Positions 29,463 to 41,981 are shown, numbered from the stretch's first letter. The stretch is 64,000 nt of DNA from Ceratodon purpureus (GCA_014871385.1 CM026426.1:30059452-30123451), one strand, 5' to 3'. Notes: generated from the letters alone by a model not told the origin. A program made the numbers and translations.

Positions 29463-29598
29463 TGAAAGATGCGGGAGAATAGGAGCATTCTGAGCTTGCG
29501 GCGCACAAGATCTCGCCCGTAGCGCCACATCTGTCATCCTCTCCCTCAAATAAGCTGAAAACCTCTCCCACACATACTCAATTCTGTATCTTGAAGTA
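29463..29598 (-). CDS. Exon candidate (unrecognised)
   Basis: Acceptor TTGTAG and donor CTTTCAG|GTGTGT enclose an open frame with YVWERFSAYLRERMTDVALR, an amphipathic helix. Same strand as the candidates at 28 kb, so they could belong to one gene running leftward. Confidence 0.3.
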
Positions 29599-30310
29599 CT
29601 ACAATGTACACACCGAGCAGAGAGTTTCCGGAACCAGATGAAAACCATACGTCATCTCCAAACGTCAGTAAATTCAGACAGTGGAGGGCTAGTTCACAAG
29701 TAAAAAGAACATGTTCCCACCATATTCATGTGAACATCCCCCGGGCTCATCCCCCTCCGGAACCGCAACATGGTGAACAGCACTCTGTTAGAAAGTGTGG
29801 CGCAATACACAAGCAAAAATGCAGATGAAGCTGCCATAGGTGAGAACTACAGAGGTGCCCCGTGCTTACACGCAAACAAACAGTTACCAGGCTATATCCC
29901 ATGCCGACACAGCGTCTACAAAGAAGGACAGTGCGCGGAAATTGAGAGAACATGTGCAAGCATTGCAATCCAGAAAGGGACCCTCGGAGAGACATACCGA
30001 CATTCTTCACCGTGTTAGCCAGTGCTTGGACAAGTGTCGACCACACTAAGGTGGTGTAAACCCTAAACCTGTACTGAAACAACTAACACTGAACACGCAG
30101 TAGAAAAAAAGTACGGGACACTGTTATGTCAGTGCCAGCATTGGTACTGCTGCTTCTACGCAGAGAAAGTGCTTTGAAGTGGTTCGTAAGTGACCAGTGA
30201 TCAATGAGCGATGGTCATTGGAGCATCAGTAAGAACACCGTGAACGGTCAGTGAAAGCAGCTATACTTTGTATTTCAAGGTCATACATTGTGGAAGAAAG
30301 CGTCTTGGCA

Positions 30311-30530
30311 GTGATAGTCTAAGTGTCGTGGAAAAGGGAAGTCTTTGATGAAGTGGAGACACCTATTCCGCAACAGACTGCAAGTGATACTGACCCTTTC
30401 CGATAAACTTAGCCCGCAGCAAGTGAGTCGTAAGTGATAGTCTAAAGCATCTGGAAAAGGGAAGGTGGATGAAGTGGAGACACCGGTGTCGGACATGACG
30501 TCAAGTGAGACAGAACATGTCCATTTAACT
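30311..30530. repeat. Imperfect tandem repeat, 123-bp period
   Basis: gtgatagtctaag...ggaaaagggaag...gatgaagtggagacacc at 30311 recurs from 30434, with an indel of several bases. Each copy ends near a caagtga phrase. It lies just left of the element C insertion. Confidence 0.6.
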
Positions 30531-30616
30531 TATCTCAGTGGAAGCGGGACGTAAGTTCAGGGAACTGAGCAAAAGTGACCCCGACCCGTGTTGCCAGCTT
30601 GAAGCACTGACTACTA

Positions 30617-30621
30617 CCCTG
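30617..30621. other. Target-site duplication of element C, left copy
   Basis: ccctg before the LTR start TGATAG at 30622; identical to 42414-42418. Confidence 0.9.
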
Positions 30622-31053
30622 TGATAGAAGGAGGATTTACCAACCAAACCCTAATCTCTATAAACCCATCAAAACCCTACAAAACCCAACACATTCAAGT
30701 ACTCCAACCACTCCTAACAAGCTAGAAACATACAATACAAGTGGAGAAAAGAGTCAAAACTGCAATTAATGAGTCAAAACAGCCCATAACCATGGTACAG
30801 CAGCCTCTAACGGTTCTCAGACTCCTCTAACTCTAACTGCTCTAGTCTGGAATGATTACAGGAAACCCTAAAGTTGCCTCTTAAACCCCCTTGAACCTGG
30901 CGGCTATCATCCAGTCGGCTGGACAGAGTTCATCCAGTTGGCTGGACAGAGTTCATCCAGTTGGCTGGATGACTGTCTGGGGACTGCCAATGTAAAAATT
31001 GAGGGGACCTAAAGGAAACTAAGAAAAAGGGGGAGAGTGATCTCCGGTTAACA
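30622..31053 (-). repeat. Element C 3' LTR
   Basis: TGATAG...GGTTAACA, 432 bp. Holds three telo-boxes AAACCCTA (30646-30653, 30672-30679, 30863-30870) and a 23-bp near-tandem repeat (catccag at 30908, 30931, 30954). The tandem units have diverged in the other LTR. Confidence 0.95.
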
Positions 31054-31057
31054 TGAT

Positions 31058-31068
31058 CCCCTTTTTCC
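31058..31068 (-). other. Element C polypurine tract
   Basis: Minus strand GGAAAAAGGGG, four bases upstream of the 3' LTR. Confidence 0.8.
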
Positions 31069-31281
31069 GGTAGTTCTGTCCTCAAAACGTGCGGGTAGCA
31101 GAAAAAAGAAGGAATGCAAACTGGGCCCTAAAAAATGCAACAGGTGAAAATAGCTCTAAACAAAACTGTTTGCGCTAACGGACTACTCTAAAGCCTAAAT
31201 CCGGTGAACACTATTCTACAAACCACACAGAAGCTGTGGGCAAGTCGGCTATGTCGTTGGCGGAGCATCATCGTCCATCAA

Positions 31282-34200
31282 CTAGGGCTGGAAGTCGGGG
31301 TCTCGTTCCTCGAACCGCATTAACCATCGCTGTTGGCGCTGGAAGTCGGCATGATGACTGATGAGGGCGGCTTCAAGGTCTCGGGTCTTGGTTGTAACAT
31401 AGTCTCGCACGGCGCAACTAAGGTCTCGAGGGGGAGATGTCCGGGTGGCGAGCTCTAGAGATAGGCGCTGATTCTCCAAGAGCAACCGGTCGGCTTGTTG
31501 CAAGCGGTTGCTGAGGGTCTGCTCCAACTCCAGACGGCGGAGGGATGGGTCGGGTCGGCTCATTGGAGCGGTGGCGACTGCCAACTGGTCCTGCAGGGTG
31601 GTGGCAGCCAACTGAAGTTCCGCCTTGTCCTTGACAAGCTGATCCCGTGCGATGGCGGTAGACTGTAATGTGGTTGCTAGTAAGGCAACCTGAGCGCTTA
31701 AGTCCCCGACCGTGGTGTTGAGGGCCTCGGCGGATGAGGCTGTTTGCTGGCGATTGGCCTCCAGCTGTCTGGCTGCAGCCTTGGTCCTTACAAGGACAGT
31801 GGCTAAAGCCTGAAGGTTATTCATCAACATGCCAAAGTCAGATGACGGGTCAAGGAAACCCTGGGAAGATGTTCCGTTGGAATCGTCTGGTGGTCCTCCT
31901 GAAGAACCGTTGGGGTGAAGTCGCGTGGTTCGGTGGATGACTGGTGTGGCAGCGTTGCTGGCGCCCTGGGGGTTGCTGACAGGTGTGGTGGTCGCTCGGC
32001 CTGTGTGGTGCTACCGCCCTGAAGCGGTATGGGCAGCTGTGGTGGTTGGGGGATCGGCTGCGGCAGCTAATGGTGGAGCCAAGACGGCTGCAGTAGCCGT
32101 GTTTTCAGGGCGAATGGTTGTGGACGCGAGTATCCCGCGAAAAATGGGAAGTGGCTCCTGCCAGGGGAGAATGGCCCAACCTGAGGAGAGTGGACAAACT
32201 TCGGCTGCTAAGGGAGAATCCGCTCTGGGGGAGGTGCTCTGGCGAGGTGGTGATGAAGTAGCCTGAGTCGGCACGAAGGTTGGATCACCAAGGAGGTCGA
32301 GTGCAGGTTCAGGCACGGTGATGCAGGGTTGACTAGGGGGGAATGGACCCTCAGTCAGCTCGTCATCAGGGGGCAAAATATGGTCCTGTCCAGACACTGT
32401 GGCAGAAGATTTGCCAGACAGACTGCAAAGACGATGAATGGGTACAGTGGGTCTTGTACCGGGGAATTCCGGGTCTGAGGGTTGAGTCGGCTGACCCTGA
32501 AGTTGTGGGCGGGACCGTAGGGGATACCGGCAACTGGGCGAGGCTGTCACTGGGGGAATAGTTGTTGTAGGGGGTAGACGACTGGCTGGGGTTGCTTCCC
32601 CGGTAAAGTCTGGTTGGCGCACCCTCTTGCCATTCTTCACTAGCCAGAGGCGACGTCGGCTGACATCAGACGATCCTTCTTGAGAGTTCGTGGTCGGCTG
32701 TGTCTCAGTGGTTGGGACAAATGCACTCACTGGACCAGGAAACCTATCTCCGCTAGCTCGGTCTCGAAGCTTTGAGCCAGCCAAAGACTGAAGGGGTGGA
32801 TCAGTGGCAGGTGAGCCCTCGTGGCTGCCATCCATGGTGCCGACGCTAGAAGATATATGGGTCGGGCCGACAACCTCTTCACGGTCAGGAAACCAGTATG
32901 ACAACACTGCATCCATGACGGGGGCACCTCGAAGTCGGCGCTTTCCTGGAGCTTCCGAATGGATGTAAATAAGGTGACGACGGAGGTTGGCGAGTACATA
33001 GTGTGACCAATCAAACCTCTCGTTGCGCTCACCAGCCTCCTTAGCAGCGAAAATATGCTCCAATAGGTTGTTGCTGACAAACAGCAACCGCTGCTTGAAA
33101 CCAATAGCATCCCCTAAGGCCTGTGCGCGGGTCTGATACGCAGGAGTAAGGGCAGAGGTACGATTACCATTGTGAATGTGTTTATCTTCAGTCAGCCCAT
33201 ACTTTGCGAATTTGGGATGGAAGCCATCAGTCCTGCGCTGGTCCACTAAGTCGGCACCTGAGTCGAAACCAAGAGCCTCCCGGATGACAAAAGCCGTGAT
33301 CTCCACTGGTTTCCCCCGAACCATGGAGCGGATTGTATCCGTGCTGTCGGCTGAGGAGCGGCGGGAACCCTTAGTTGGTGGAGAGTACTCGAACCCCTCG
33401 AAGAAATCCAAGATAAGCTCGTGGTGGGGCTCAGGCCAACGAAAGTGATAGAATACGTCTAGGCTGGTCAGCCCAGCCCAATCATCGTCCCGCATCTTTG
33501 TCCAAAAGTCCCAGTGTGTGTAAGGTTCGAAAACAACCTCCGAGCGACGGTGGGTATTGCGGGGTACACAAACCTGTTTGGGAAGCCGACCATCCACAGG
33601 GGTGTGTTTGCGCTTGATACCCCTCCTCTGAGTAGGAAGGGTCGGCAGTGACTCGCAGGGTGGAGGAAGTACAGTCGCTGAAAGAACTGGAGGAGCATCA
33701 GCATGATCCAGCTGTGGGGCTCGGTTGACCGCCTCGACGGGCGGTGTGGGCAGCTGACTGCTAGGGCCCGCCTCGTCCATGGATTCCTGCCCGTTGAGGG
33801 TCTGCAATACTCCCCTCGAAAAGTAGCGCTCCAAGGTGCCGATCTGTCCTCTACGACGTTGATGACCGCGCTTAGCAGGTCGGCTGTGATGCTCTGGGCC
33901 TTGCCTGCACTCGAAAAAAGGTGAAGAGCTGAAGACCTGGGAACAGTGGACAGGAAATTCGCCACAGTCGGAGTCGCTGCTAGTACTAGAAAGCTGCAGT
34001 GGATCGTCTCCGTGAGCTTGAAAGTTGGTGGGACAGAATTGGCCTGAGAAAACCCAACCTAACTGTGGCTCTACAACTGTTGCGGAAAGACCTGATTGTA
34101 TGGAACTAGGGTTGCGAAGATAGTGACAGAAAGAGGGTGAAGAAAAGACTGGGGGGAGATTGAGCTGGGATGAAGGAAGGTCCATAAGCAGAGAATCAAT

Positions 34201-34776
34201 GGGCTCAACCTTAACCCGACAAGCTGGCTGAGGTGCCTGACGCGAAACGGGAAAAACAGCAGCAGGAATTGGGGACAAGAGTGACTGTCGAGACTGAACT
34301 TCAAGACAGCAAGGAGGGTGAATAAGGTGAGTGCGATCGAAGGATCGCTGACCTGAACCGCTGGTTGGAGGGAGGTGACTGGAAGGCGCGTCAATGTGGG
34401 AAAAACCCCGCCGAGCGTATGCTGCTGTGACTCCCGGATCAGCCCTAGAAATCGCCTCCAATGTGCAGGGTGGTGAGTGCGAGGATGCTCCGCCTGATGC
34501 TGAGTAACACTGAATCCGCAAAGGAATGCCACCGATAATGCGCTCCTCGCTAGCTGGGTGACCACAAACGGGCCGGCTGGAGATCGGTTGGAGAGGATCG
34601 CGGGAAGAAATGTGTGCTGAGGAACAGCGTGAGCAGGGCGATGGGTGCGGAGTCGGTGAAGGGGAGCGCGGCCTGTGAAACCCTAAGTCGTCCCTAGAGT
34701 GAGCTGTCTCGGGCTGGAGGCTAAAAACACGTTCAATGACTGTATCCCTGGGTCGGACGAGGGCGGCAGTTCGCAA
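31282..34776 (-). pseudogene. Element C extra ORF: Transposase_32-like domain plus coiled coil
   Basis: Two open stretches in the same frame (34776-32011 and the rest down to 31282), broken only by TAG 32011-32013. The first codon of the open stretch is TTG; a later ATG is at 33778-33780. Layout: long Ser/Pro-rich disordered N-terminus; a globular domain (about residues 414-630) with a GKPVEITAFVIREALGFDSG block and a YVLANLRRHLIYIH block, resembling the plant transposon-associated domain Transposase_32; a Pro/Ser/Thr-rich linker; and a C-terminal coiled coil (about 180 residues, LATTLQSTAIARDQLVKDK). The position between integrase and 3' LTR is typical of Tat-lineage extra ORFs. Function unknown. 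Confidence 0.75.
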
Positions 34777-35400
34777 GGCGTCCTCTATACTCAGCGTATG
34801 TCTGCGAGGACGGAGAAGGGGCTCGGTTGGAGCTGCGTCCAGAGTGAAAGAGAGGGGTTTCTGGGGTATGGGGGTTGGATTTTGGCCTGACCCTAACCCT
34901 AAAACGAACGAGATAGCTTCAGCCCGAGTGCTAAATGGCAGACTGCTAGGGCTCTCTAGGGAACGATGAGATTGGAGTGGGGGGCAGGTCTCGCAGGAGG
35001 TGCTGGCCGGGAGTAGGGGTCCGTTAGGGGCGTAGAGTCAATAAAGCAACACGCCACATGAAAAATTGAATTTGCCAAAGTGGCTGAAGCAATGGGTGAA
35101 GACTGAGTGTTGATGGGGGGAAGTTGCTGACTAAAATCTTAAGGGTCCGTCGTGAAGTGAGTTGGGTCCGCCATGGTTGAAGTAGACGAACTCGGGATGA
35201 GAGAATGAGGAAGGGAGCTACCAAAGCTCGGCTCGGCTCTTAAATGCACTCCTTGCTCGGGTGTCCCATCAGCTTGGTCTTCAGGTATTTCCGTGGACAG
35301 TCCTCATGGCAGCTGCTTAGGGCTAATAGTGACCAATTGATCCGCAGAGTAAAAACAGTATGGTTTTAGCTTATTAATGTTGACGATGATGGGGTCCGGC

Positions 35401-36350
35401 TCAAAATGGGCCTCTATTACCAACAAGGGCAGTGTTGTTAGGTAACCTGTACTGAACCCGATATGGGCCAAACCAGCGGCACTTCAATTTTCCTGTATGC
35501 TCCTTCTCCCCCTTGGGATACCAAAGAACATGATCACCCACTTGGAAGTCTTTCTGTCTGTAATGTTGCTGACTCCACAAAGCTCTGTCCCACTGTCTGC
35601 TACGTGCCTCTTCCTGCGCAATAAGTCTGTGGCTGTCTAACTGTTCCAAGTTGGCTGTGCGCGCCTGCAACACTCGGGTAAGAGTATAATCGATGCTGCC
35701 ATTTGTCCTACGGGTAGGGACAGTGTACTCTGTAGGCATCAATGGATGGAGTCCGTAGACTAACTGGAAGGGTGTATACCTAGTAGAAACCTTAAAAGCA
35801 GTCCTGTAAGACAATAGGGCTGTGGGTAAATGTTCATCCCAGTCGGTTCTGTTGTCACTAACCAATTTGGTCAACAACCGACCTAACACCTTGTTGGTTG
35901 ACTCGGCCTGTCCGTTCCCTTGGGGAGAATAGGTAGTACAGGTGCGATGTTGTAGTAGAAAATGCTGCACCAGGTACTCGATAGCCTCGTTGATAAAATG
36001 AGTTCCTTGATCACTGATTAAAGTCAGCGGACAGCCATAACGAGTCAGGATCTGTTCGTACAAGAACTTGGCAGTCACTGCTGCAGTATTGGTGCGTAGA
36101 GCCTTTGCTTCCACCCATTTGGTGGCATAGTCGGTTGCTACCAAAATGTACCTGTTGCCGATTCGAGCTGCTGCTGGCTTTATGGGGCCTACAAAGTCTA
36201 GATCCCACTTCATGAAAGGCTCCGCAGGTAGGCTAGTGACCAACTGAGCCAGACCAATGTTAGCTAATCCGCCGACCCGCTGGCACTTATCACATGCCCT
36301 GCAGTATTCAGACACATCCTTGTGCATTGTCGGCCACCAATAGTCGGCGG
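35401..36350 (-). CDS. Element C integrase
   Basis: Open from the deletion junction near 36350. Zinc finger remnant [10 protein letters not shown] and CDKCQRVG, then the catalytic core with [18 protein letters not shown] and [14 protein letters not shown] blocks carrying the D,D,E triad. The GPYRV C-terminal domain is followed by a stop at 35401. No chromodomain. The frame differs from that of the upstream RT remnant. Confidence 0.88.
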
Positions 36351-37016
36351 TGCATTAGTCAAGCCAAAAGGCATGACTACCCATACGAAAGCACCCCACT
36401 CCGTGATGAAGGCTGTCTTGTGCCTGTCCTCTAGGGCAATGGAAATCTGGTAGTAGCCCGACCTACCATCCAGGAAAGTATACATTTTGTAACCTGCCAC
36501 AGCATCTAAGACCTCTTCGATAAACAGCAGGGGGTAAGGATCCTTCCTGGTAGCAGCATTTAATTTTCGATAATCAATACAAATGCGTAATTGACCATTT
36601 TTTTTAGGGACAACAACAATAGGTGAGAGCCAACTCGCCTCCTCGACTGGTACAATGAACCCTGCTGCCACGAGCTTGTCTATGTCCTGTTTGACAATGC
36701 TGGCATAGTTGGGGTTCATCCTGTATCTAGCTTGATGGCTTGGAGGAACATCCTTCTCCAATACGATGCGATGCTGGGCGATTGAGGAAGGGATGCCCTT
36801 TAGATCTTTGTAAGTCCAGGCAAAAACGTCTGTATACTCTCGTAAGAGATCCTCCGCTGCTTTGGCTAAAGTTGGCTCCAGGTGGCTACCAATCTTCAAA
36901 ATCTTGGGATCTTCCTCAGTGCCGACATTAATCTTCCGCAGCTGTTCCTCCTCAGTTAAATTCTATGCTGCCACCTTCATCTCCGTTAGCTTCTCTCGTA
37001 CTGGGGTCTCATCAAC
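36351..37016 (-). pseudogene. Element C RT remnant (3' part deleted)
   Basis: From 36899 the frame encodes the RT fingers and start of the palm ([46 protein letters not shown]). It then jumps at about 36350 directly into the integrase zinc finger. The catalytic YxDD, connection and all of RNase H are missing, so the element depends on another's RT. A further TAG lies at about 36963. Confidence 0.88.
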
Positions 37017-38789
37017 CTACACCTCTCCCTCTATAAAGGTAAAGAAATTCTCTGGATACGTCGCAGAATCGAGGGTAGGAGAAAGTGCCTTCGCTGAGTC
37101 GGCGATGTCCAAGTCGGCTAGTAAGTCGGTTGCGTCAAAGTCGGCCTTGCGAAGGTCCGGTTGATACAGGTCGGCTTCGTCGTGTAGTGGGACGCGCAAA
37201 GGCTCTGGCAGGGTAATGGTGCCGACTGCAAATATATCTTCTTCTGACTGTAAAAATCGATCTTCTTCCTCATCAGTCAAACCTTCAGCCAGGTTGTAAC
37301 ATACCAGCACTTCTGGTAACTTGGACAAGGGTCCTTGTCTCTGGTTGATGGATATGGTTTTCACTGTACCATTCCCTCGAATCGTCACTACTTTGTTCCC
37401 CCAGTCATGGGTTGCTTTAGCATCTATAAGCCAAGGTCGGCCCAGTAGCATGCTGTAGGCTTCGTTGACCTCCTTATTGCGAATGACTGTGAGACTAATG
37501 TTATACGGAATGCCGTGAATGTGAATCCGGACATTCCTAATCAGGCCCACTGGCTCCACCACTGCCTGGTCTGCCATGCATAATCTATAGGGGGCAGGTG
37601 ATGGCTCCTTGAGTCCCAATCTGATTCGTTCTTCCTCCGTGATGAGATTTACTCCTGAGCCTCCATCCTGCAGGACATTCTCCAATGTTAATTTGCCTAC
37701 CTGCACAGAGATCACCGGTAGACCCCTGTCAATATCCACTGCCCCAACAACGAGGCTAGGATTTACCTGTGAACCTCCTGAGCTCCGTTTCTGAGTTGGC
37801 AAGGTAGCCGACAGTGAGTCCTTGTAACTCTCAGTGGATGAGGCAGAGCCCGTTATAGGCTTTGAAGGTGCTCGGATGTCTGGAAACACCTTAGCCCTCA
37901 CATACTCCGTCAGATTAGGGGCTACTTCCAGCAGCTCTCCCAATGATACCGTGATGGACGTCTGTAATATCTGCCTACTGACTGTTTTTGCCAGGGCCTC
38001 TGGCTGTGAATTTTCTGGACTCTTCACCTCTTCTTCTACAGCTTTCTTGTGTGCTGTCTGCAAGCAATCTGAGTCAGGGAACCCTGCCCAATCTCCTCTC
38101 AAAACCGGCCCCTCTTGAGTCATGGCTTCAGGGTCGGTTGTTTTTGCCCTCTGGTCCTCTTCCTCAGCACGCCTAGCCTCCTCATTTTCCTTGTTGATTT
38201 CTTCTGTGAAGGCTATAAACTCCTTTTGAAGGCGCTCCACCTTGTCCCAGTCTGCTTGAGTTTTGGGTTGCCTCGGTTCAGGTTCCTTGAGCTCCTTATC
38301 CTCTAGAGGGAGCCCAGCCCTCTCCCTAGCAGCCTTAGTCAGAATTGTGGCCACCTCTGGGTCGTCCAATTCCTGTAACTCTACACTGTTGACCCCCACA
38401 GTATTTGTTCCTTGTTTCTTAGCAGCCATGAATTGCTGAAAATCCAATTTATGTGAGCAGTTGCGCATCTGGTGATCAGTGCCTAAACAGAGGAAACAGG
38501 CATCACTTCGCCCTGAACCGCCTGCTTGATAACCTCCTTGTCTGTTGTAAACTGGCCTCCCTGTATTGGTAGTCGGCTGCGTAGCCGACACCTCATGAAC
38601 TCCCACAGTCGGCCGGCCTTCCGATTTCGAGAGTCTATTGTTTGGGTTGGCTGGGTTCACAAAGCAGTATGCATCATCATGCCCAAATTTTTTGCACACA
38701 GTACAGTACCTTCTGTGGATAGTGTCAACCCCCTTTGTCTGAGCAGTGACAGTGTTAGCACGACTACTGGTCGGCTCCGTCTTCTTAGT
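37017..38789 (-). CDS. Element C Gag C-terminus and protease
   Basis: Open frame from just after TAG 38790-38792 to TAG 37017-37019. Two CX2CX4HX4C knuckles (CTVCKKFGHDDAYC, CFLCLGTDHQMRNC), a Glu/Lys-rich helical linker, then a protease with QDGGSGVNLI near 37640-37670 and a YSMLLGRPWL block. The protease active site is D-G-G, as in elements A and B. An acidic Asp/Ala-rich tail follows. Confidence 0.85.
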   Translation of the reverse strand, partial: TKKTEPTSSRANTVTAQTKGVDTIHRRYCTVCKKFGHDDAYCFVNPANPNNRLSKSEGRPTVGVHEVSATQPTTNTGRPVYNRQGGYQAGGSGRSDACFLCLGTDHQMRNCSHKLDFQQFMAAKKQGTNTVGVNSVELQELDDPEVATILTKAARERAGLPLEDKELKEPEPRQPKTQADWDKVERLQKEFIAFTEEINKENEEARRAEEEDQRAKTTDPEAMTQEGPVLRGDWAGFPDSDCLQTAHKKAVEEEVKSPENSQPEALAKTVSRQILQTSITVSLGELLEVAPNLTEYVRAKVFPDIRAPSKPITGSASSTESYKDSLSATLPTQKRSSGGSQVNPSLVVGAVDIDRGLPVISVQVGKLTLENVLQDGGSGVNLITEEERIRLGLKEPSPAPYRLCMADQAVVEPVGLIRNVRIHIHGIPYNISLTVIRNKEVNEAYSMLLGRPWLIDAKATHDWGNKVVTIRGNGTVKTISINQRQGPLSKLPEVLVCYNLAEGLTDEEEDRFLQSEEDIFAVGTITLPEPLRVPLHDEADLYQPDLRKADFDATDLLADLDIADSAKALSPTLDSATYPENFFTFIEGEV

Positions 38790-40816
38790 CTAGAAGTACA
38801 ACTTCTTACCAGACGCATCAGTGCAATTGGTCTCACAGCGTCTTGCTAACTCCTTAAGCTCAGTCAGGGTAGTAGCTGTAGGGCCGCTGGTAGTAACCTT
38901 AAGGTAATCAAGTAACCCAGCTCTGAAGTATGTCAATTTGAATCCCTCTCCCACATCAGTTTGCAGGCAATTTACCAGCTTCATGAAGCGTTCATAATAA
39001 TCTTAAACCTTTTCTCCTTCTCCCTGTTTAAACGTTCGCAATGTCATATAGACCTGCTCGTCTGAATCCTGCTCCCTATATCGCAGTTTGAATGCCTCCT
39101 TAGCCTCCTCCCAAGTGCAGTAGAGATGGTGGTCTAACCAGTCATCAAACCAGCGCTGAGCCTTATCCACCAGTGTTGTACCAAACAGAGTAATGATGAC
39201 CTTCTTGTCTGTTTCGCCATTAAACCAGACACACTTGTCAAAGTACCTGAGGTGGGCATCAGGGTCACTACCCTCCTTGTAGGCCCTATAGGGTAACTGC
39301 TTCCGCTGGGTACTAACAGGCAGCCTTGGCGGAGCTGAGTTGAGGTCCATTGTCCGTACTATTGGTGCTACCGGAGGAAATATTGCTGCCACTGGATAAG
39401 ATGCTGGGACCTGAGGGGCAGTTGGTACAGTGGACGGACCTCCTGGAAAGGCGGTGGAACTGTAGCCGACTGATGCGGGAGCCAGTGGTATGACTGGAGG
39501 GACCCCTTCAGGTATAGGTCCAGGGATGGCCCCCCGAAAGTTGGTTCTACAGTTTTTCTAGAGTACCCAGCTGGTTGGGTCGGCTGTGTGGAATGGTACA
39601 CATCCCCGGTGAGATGATCCACGTATCCTGGCAGCTTATGGACAGTCGAAGAATTCGCTGCAGGCAAGGGGCTAGGTATCACCCTCCCTACGGTTGCTTC
39701 GGGTGCCACTATATATATGTAGGGGGGTTTTGGAATAGTCCCCTCAGGGCGCCCTTGGTCTGGTTTCCTCCGTTGGTCCTCCCACAGGTCCTGCAGTTGG
39801 GCCAACTCCTGTCTCTCACGCTCTAGACGTTCCTGCTCCTTCTGTTGGGCAACCAGCTGCTGTGCTGCCAGTCTTTGCACAGCCTCTTCCACACGACGGT
39901 GTAAATCATCCCCTTGCAATGTTGGGTTCTTCTCTGTCCACTGTGGTTCAGTGTGCCAATGTTGCAATGAAGCCACTCCTGAGGGTACACCTTGTTGTAG
40001 AGCCTCTAACTGCATGAGATATTTCCCTGGATCCTGTCTGCTTTGAGTCTGGCTGGCCTGCTATTGCCTGACTCTCTCCCTTCTTGCCATTAACTCCGCT
40101 GCAAAGGCCTCTAGTGCCCTCTAATCTTCCTCTTCCGGCTCCCATCCTGACCGTAGTCGAAATTCATCCAGAAAATGAACATTTCTGTTAGGAAGATTGT
40201 CTGAGGGGTGAACGGGCCCTTGCTCCTGAACTGATCGACTCCTAGTTTCATCCATCTTCTGCCGCAGGTTCTGGAATGCAGCGGGTAGCGTCTCAGGGGT
40301 CTTTGGCAAGTGTCCTGGTGATACAGGTCGGCTACGTAGCCGGGTCGGCTCCGTCTCCAAGTCGACTCTGCCGGTAACTGTACTCGGCCACTGTGTTGGC
40401 TCCGCGAAGACCTCCTGCGTTTGACGCCTTTCTTCCTAGAAAGTATTGTAGTCGTCCACTGCAGCAGAAAAATCTCTTCTGAATGACGCCGTTCTCTTCA
40501 TGTCTTGGTACTTCCAAGGAGTGTTGGTTGGATCAGGTTTGCGACTCAGCCTATCCCCTTTTTCAGACTGCCTTTCCTCTCCAAATCTGCTCTCTCTTGT
40601 CCTCCCATCTGATGATGAGAGGTCATTCTCCACCTCCATGTCAATCAGCTCACCGACTTGCTTGGCTGCACTGCCCTGCGAGCTAAGTCGGCTCTGCCCT
40701 TCTGTTTGCTTCTGCTCAATAGTCCGTTCTTCATGTTGCATATATCTTCGATATCGCTCCATTGCCTGTCTCTCAGCTTTGAAGTGGTTCATATCACCCT
40801 CCTCCATGGCTTTCAC
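38790..40816 (-). pseudogene. Element C Gag, N-terminal and capsid parts
   Basis: The capsid-like part (39392-38790) has the YKEGSDPDAHLRYFDKC, FGTTLVDKAQRWF and EEAKEAFKLRYRE blocks and is cut by TAA 39003-39005 and TAG 38790-38792. The upstream part (40816-39540) is in another frame, with stops at about 40436 and 40121. It encodes a highly charged helical region (QQKEQERLERERQELAQL). A frameshift around 39520 joins them. Gag is clearly dead in this copy. Confidence 0.75.
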
Positions 40817-41962
40817 TGGCCGTAGTGATCAGGCGACTGTCTCTGTACTGGTCACTCTTGCTTCCAGTCCTGCTTGGCCGTTACTACCTGTCAAAGTGAA
40901 TGCTCCTGGTCGACTGTTCTCAATCAGTTAACAATGACTCCTGGTCTGCCTCTTCGGTAGTCTGTATATCTGCCACTCAGCACTCACTGACCCAACACTT
41001 GGTGTGTGGTCTGGTTAATACTAACAAGCAGTTGTACAGGGTTCCGAACAAGAATAAAGTAATTCAGAACTGCTCTGTCTGCCTATTCCTATCCCCTTTT
41101 TCGCACTGAATTAATCTCTAGAATTTACAGTCTATGGGTGATAGTGTTTAGTTACCACTGTGATTGTCCTGGGTCAAAAATTAACCTTCTGCCCAGGTTT
41201 TCATATCAAACAATTTTCCCAAATTACTTTAAACCCACCTCTCACAAAGTGCCTAAACCGACCCACGTCCTCAACTCGAGGTCCGCAGCCGACCCAAGTC
41301 TCAATTTCAGGTACCCCAATTCAAATTTCAAAATCTCAACAGTTTTTTTTTTCTTTTTTTTTAAATATCTTTGAATCTTCAAACCTAGTGTTTTTGAATT
41401 TTGAATATACAATTTTTGTGGGTTACTTACCTTTCACCCCCTTTTGTTTCAGTGGATGTTCGAATGTGACCTGAATCACCCTCTATCCCCTTTTTCGCTG
41501 TGGAACTGCCCTCAGTTCACAAGGTGGGTATCAGCCAATTTGCTGCTACTTCAACTGCTCACAGTACCTGCGCCCAAACAGCCTGAAGCAAGGTTAATAT
41601 GCTGTTACTGTCTTTCTGAACACGTACTGGACTGCCACTGTGTCAATACCACTGTTTTCTTCGTAGAAAACACCTGAACCCAAAACTGTGCCTGTCCCTC
41701 TCTACTACAGCAGTGTGTGGAATTCAGATATCTGTAGCTTGGCTGTGTGCTTGCTAGCACTACAGCCTGCCCTCTGCAATACTGCAATGGCTCTCAGCAT
41801 CTGCCAGGGACTGCTTAGCACCTCGGACTCACAGGGCAGTGATTTCAGCACTCCTACGAAACGTCTAGCAGTCACTACTGCCTCTCTGCAGGTCGGATAC
41901 TGACTATCAGACCTCTCTAGTGTGTGGACAGCCTACAGCAAGCAGGAGATCACATGGTACAA

Positions 41963-41980
41963 ACTAAAGCATGGTCGCCA
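41963..41980 (-). other. Element C primer-binding site
   Basis: Minus strand TGGCGACCATGCTTTAGT, one base inside the LTR. Shares its first 12 bases with the element A site. Confidence 0.75.
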
Positions 41981-41981
41981 A

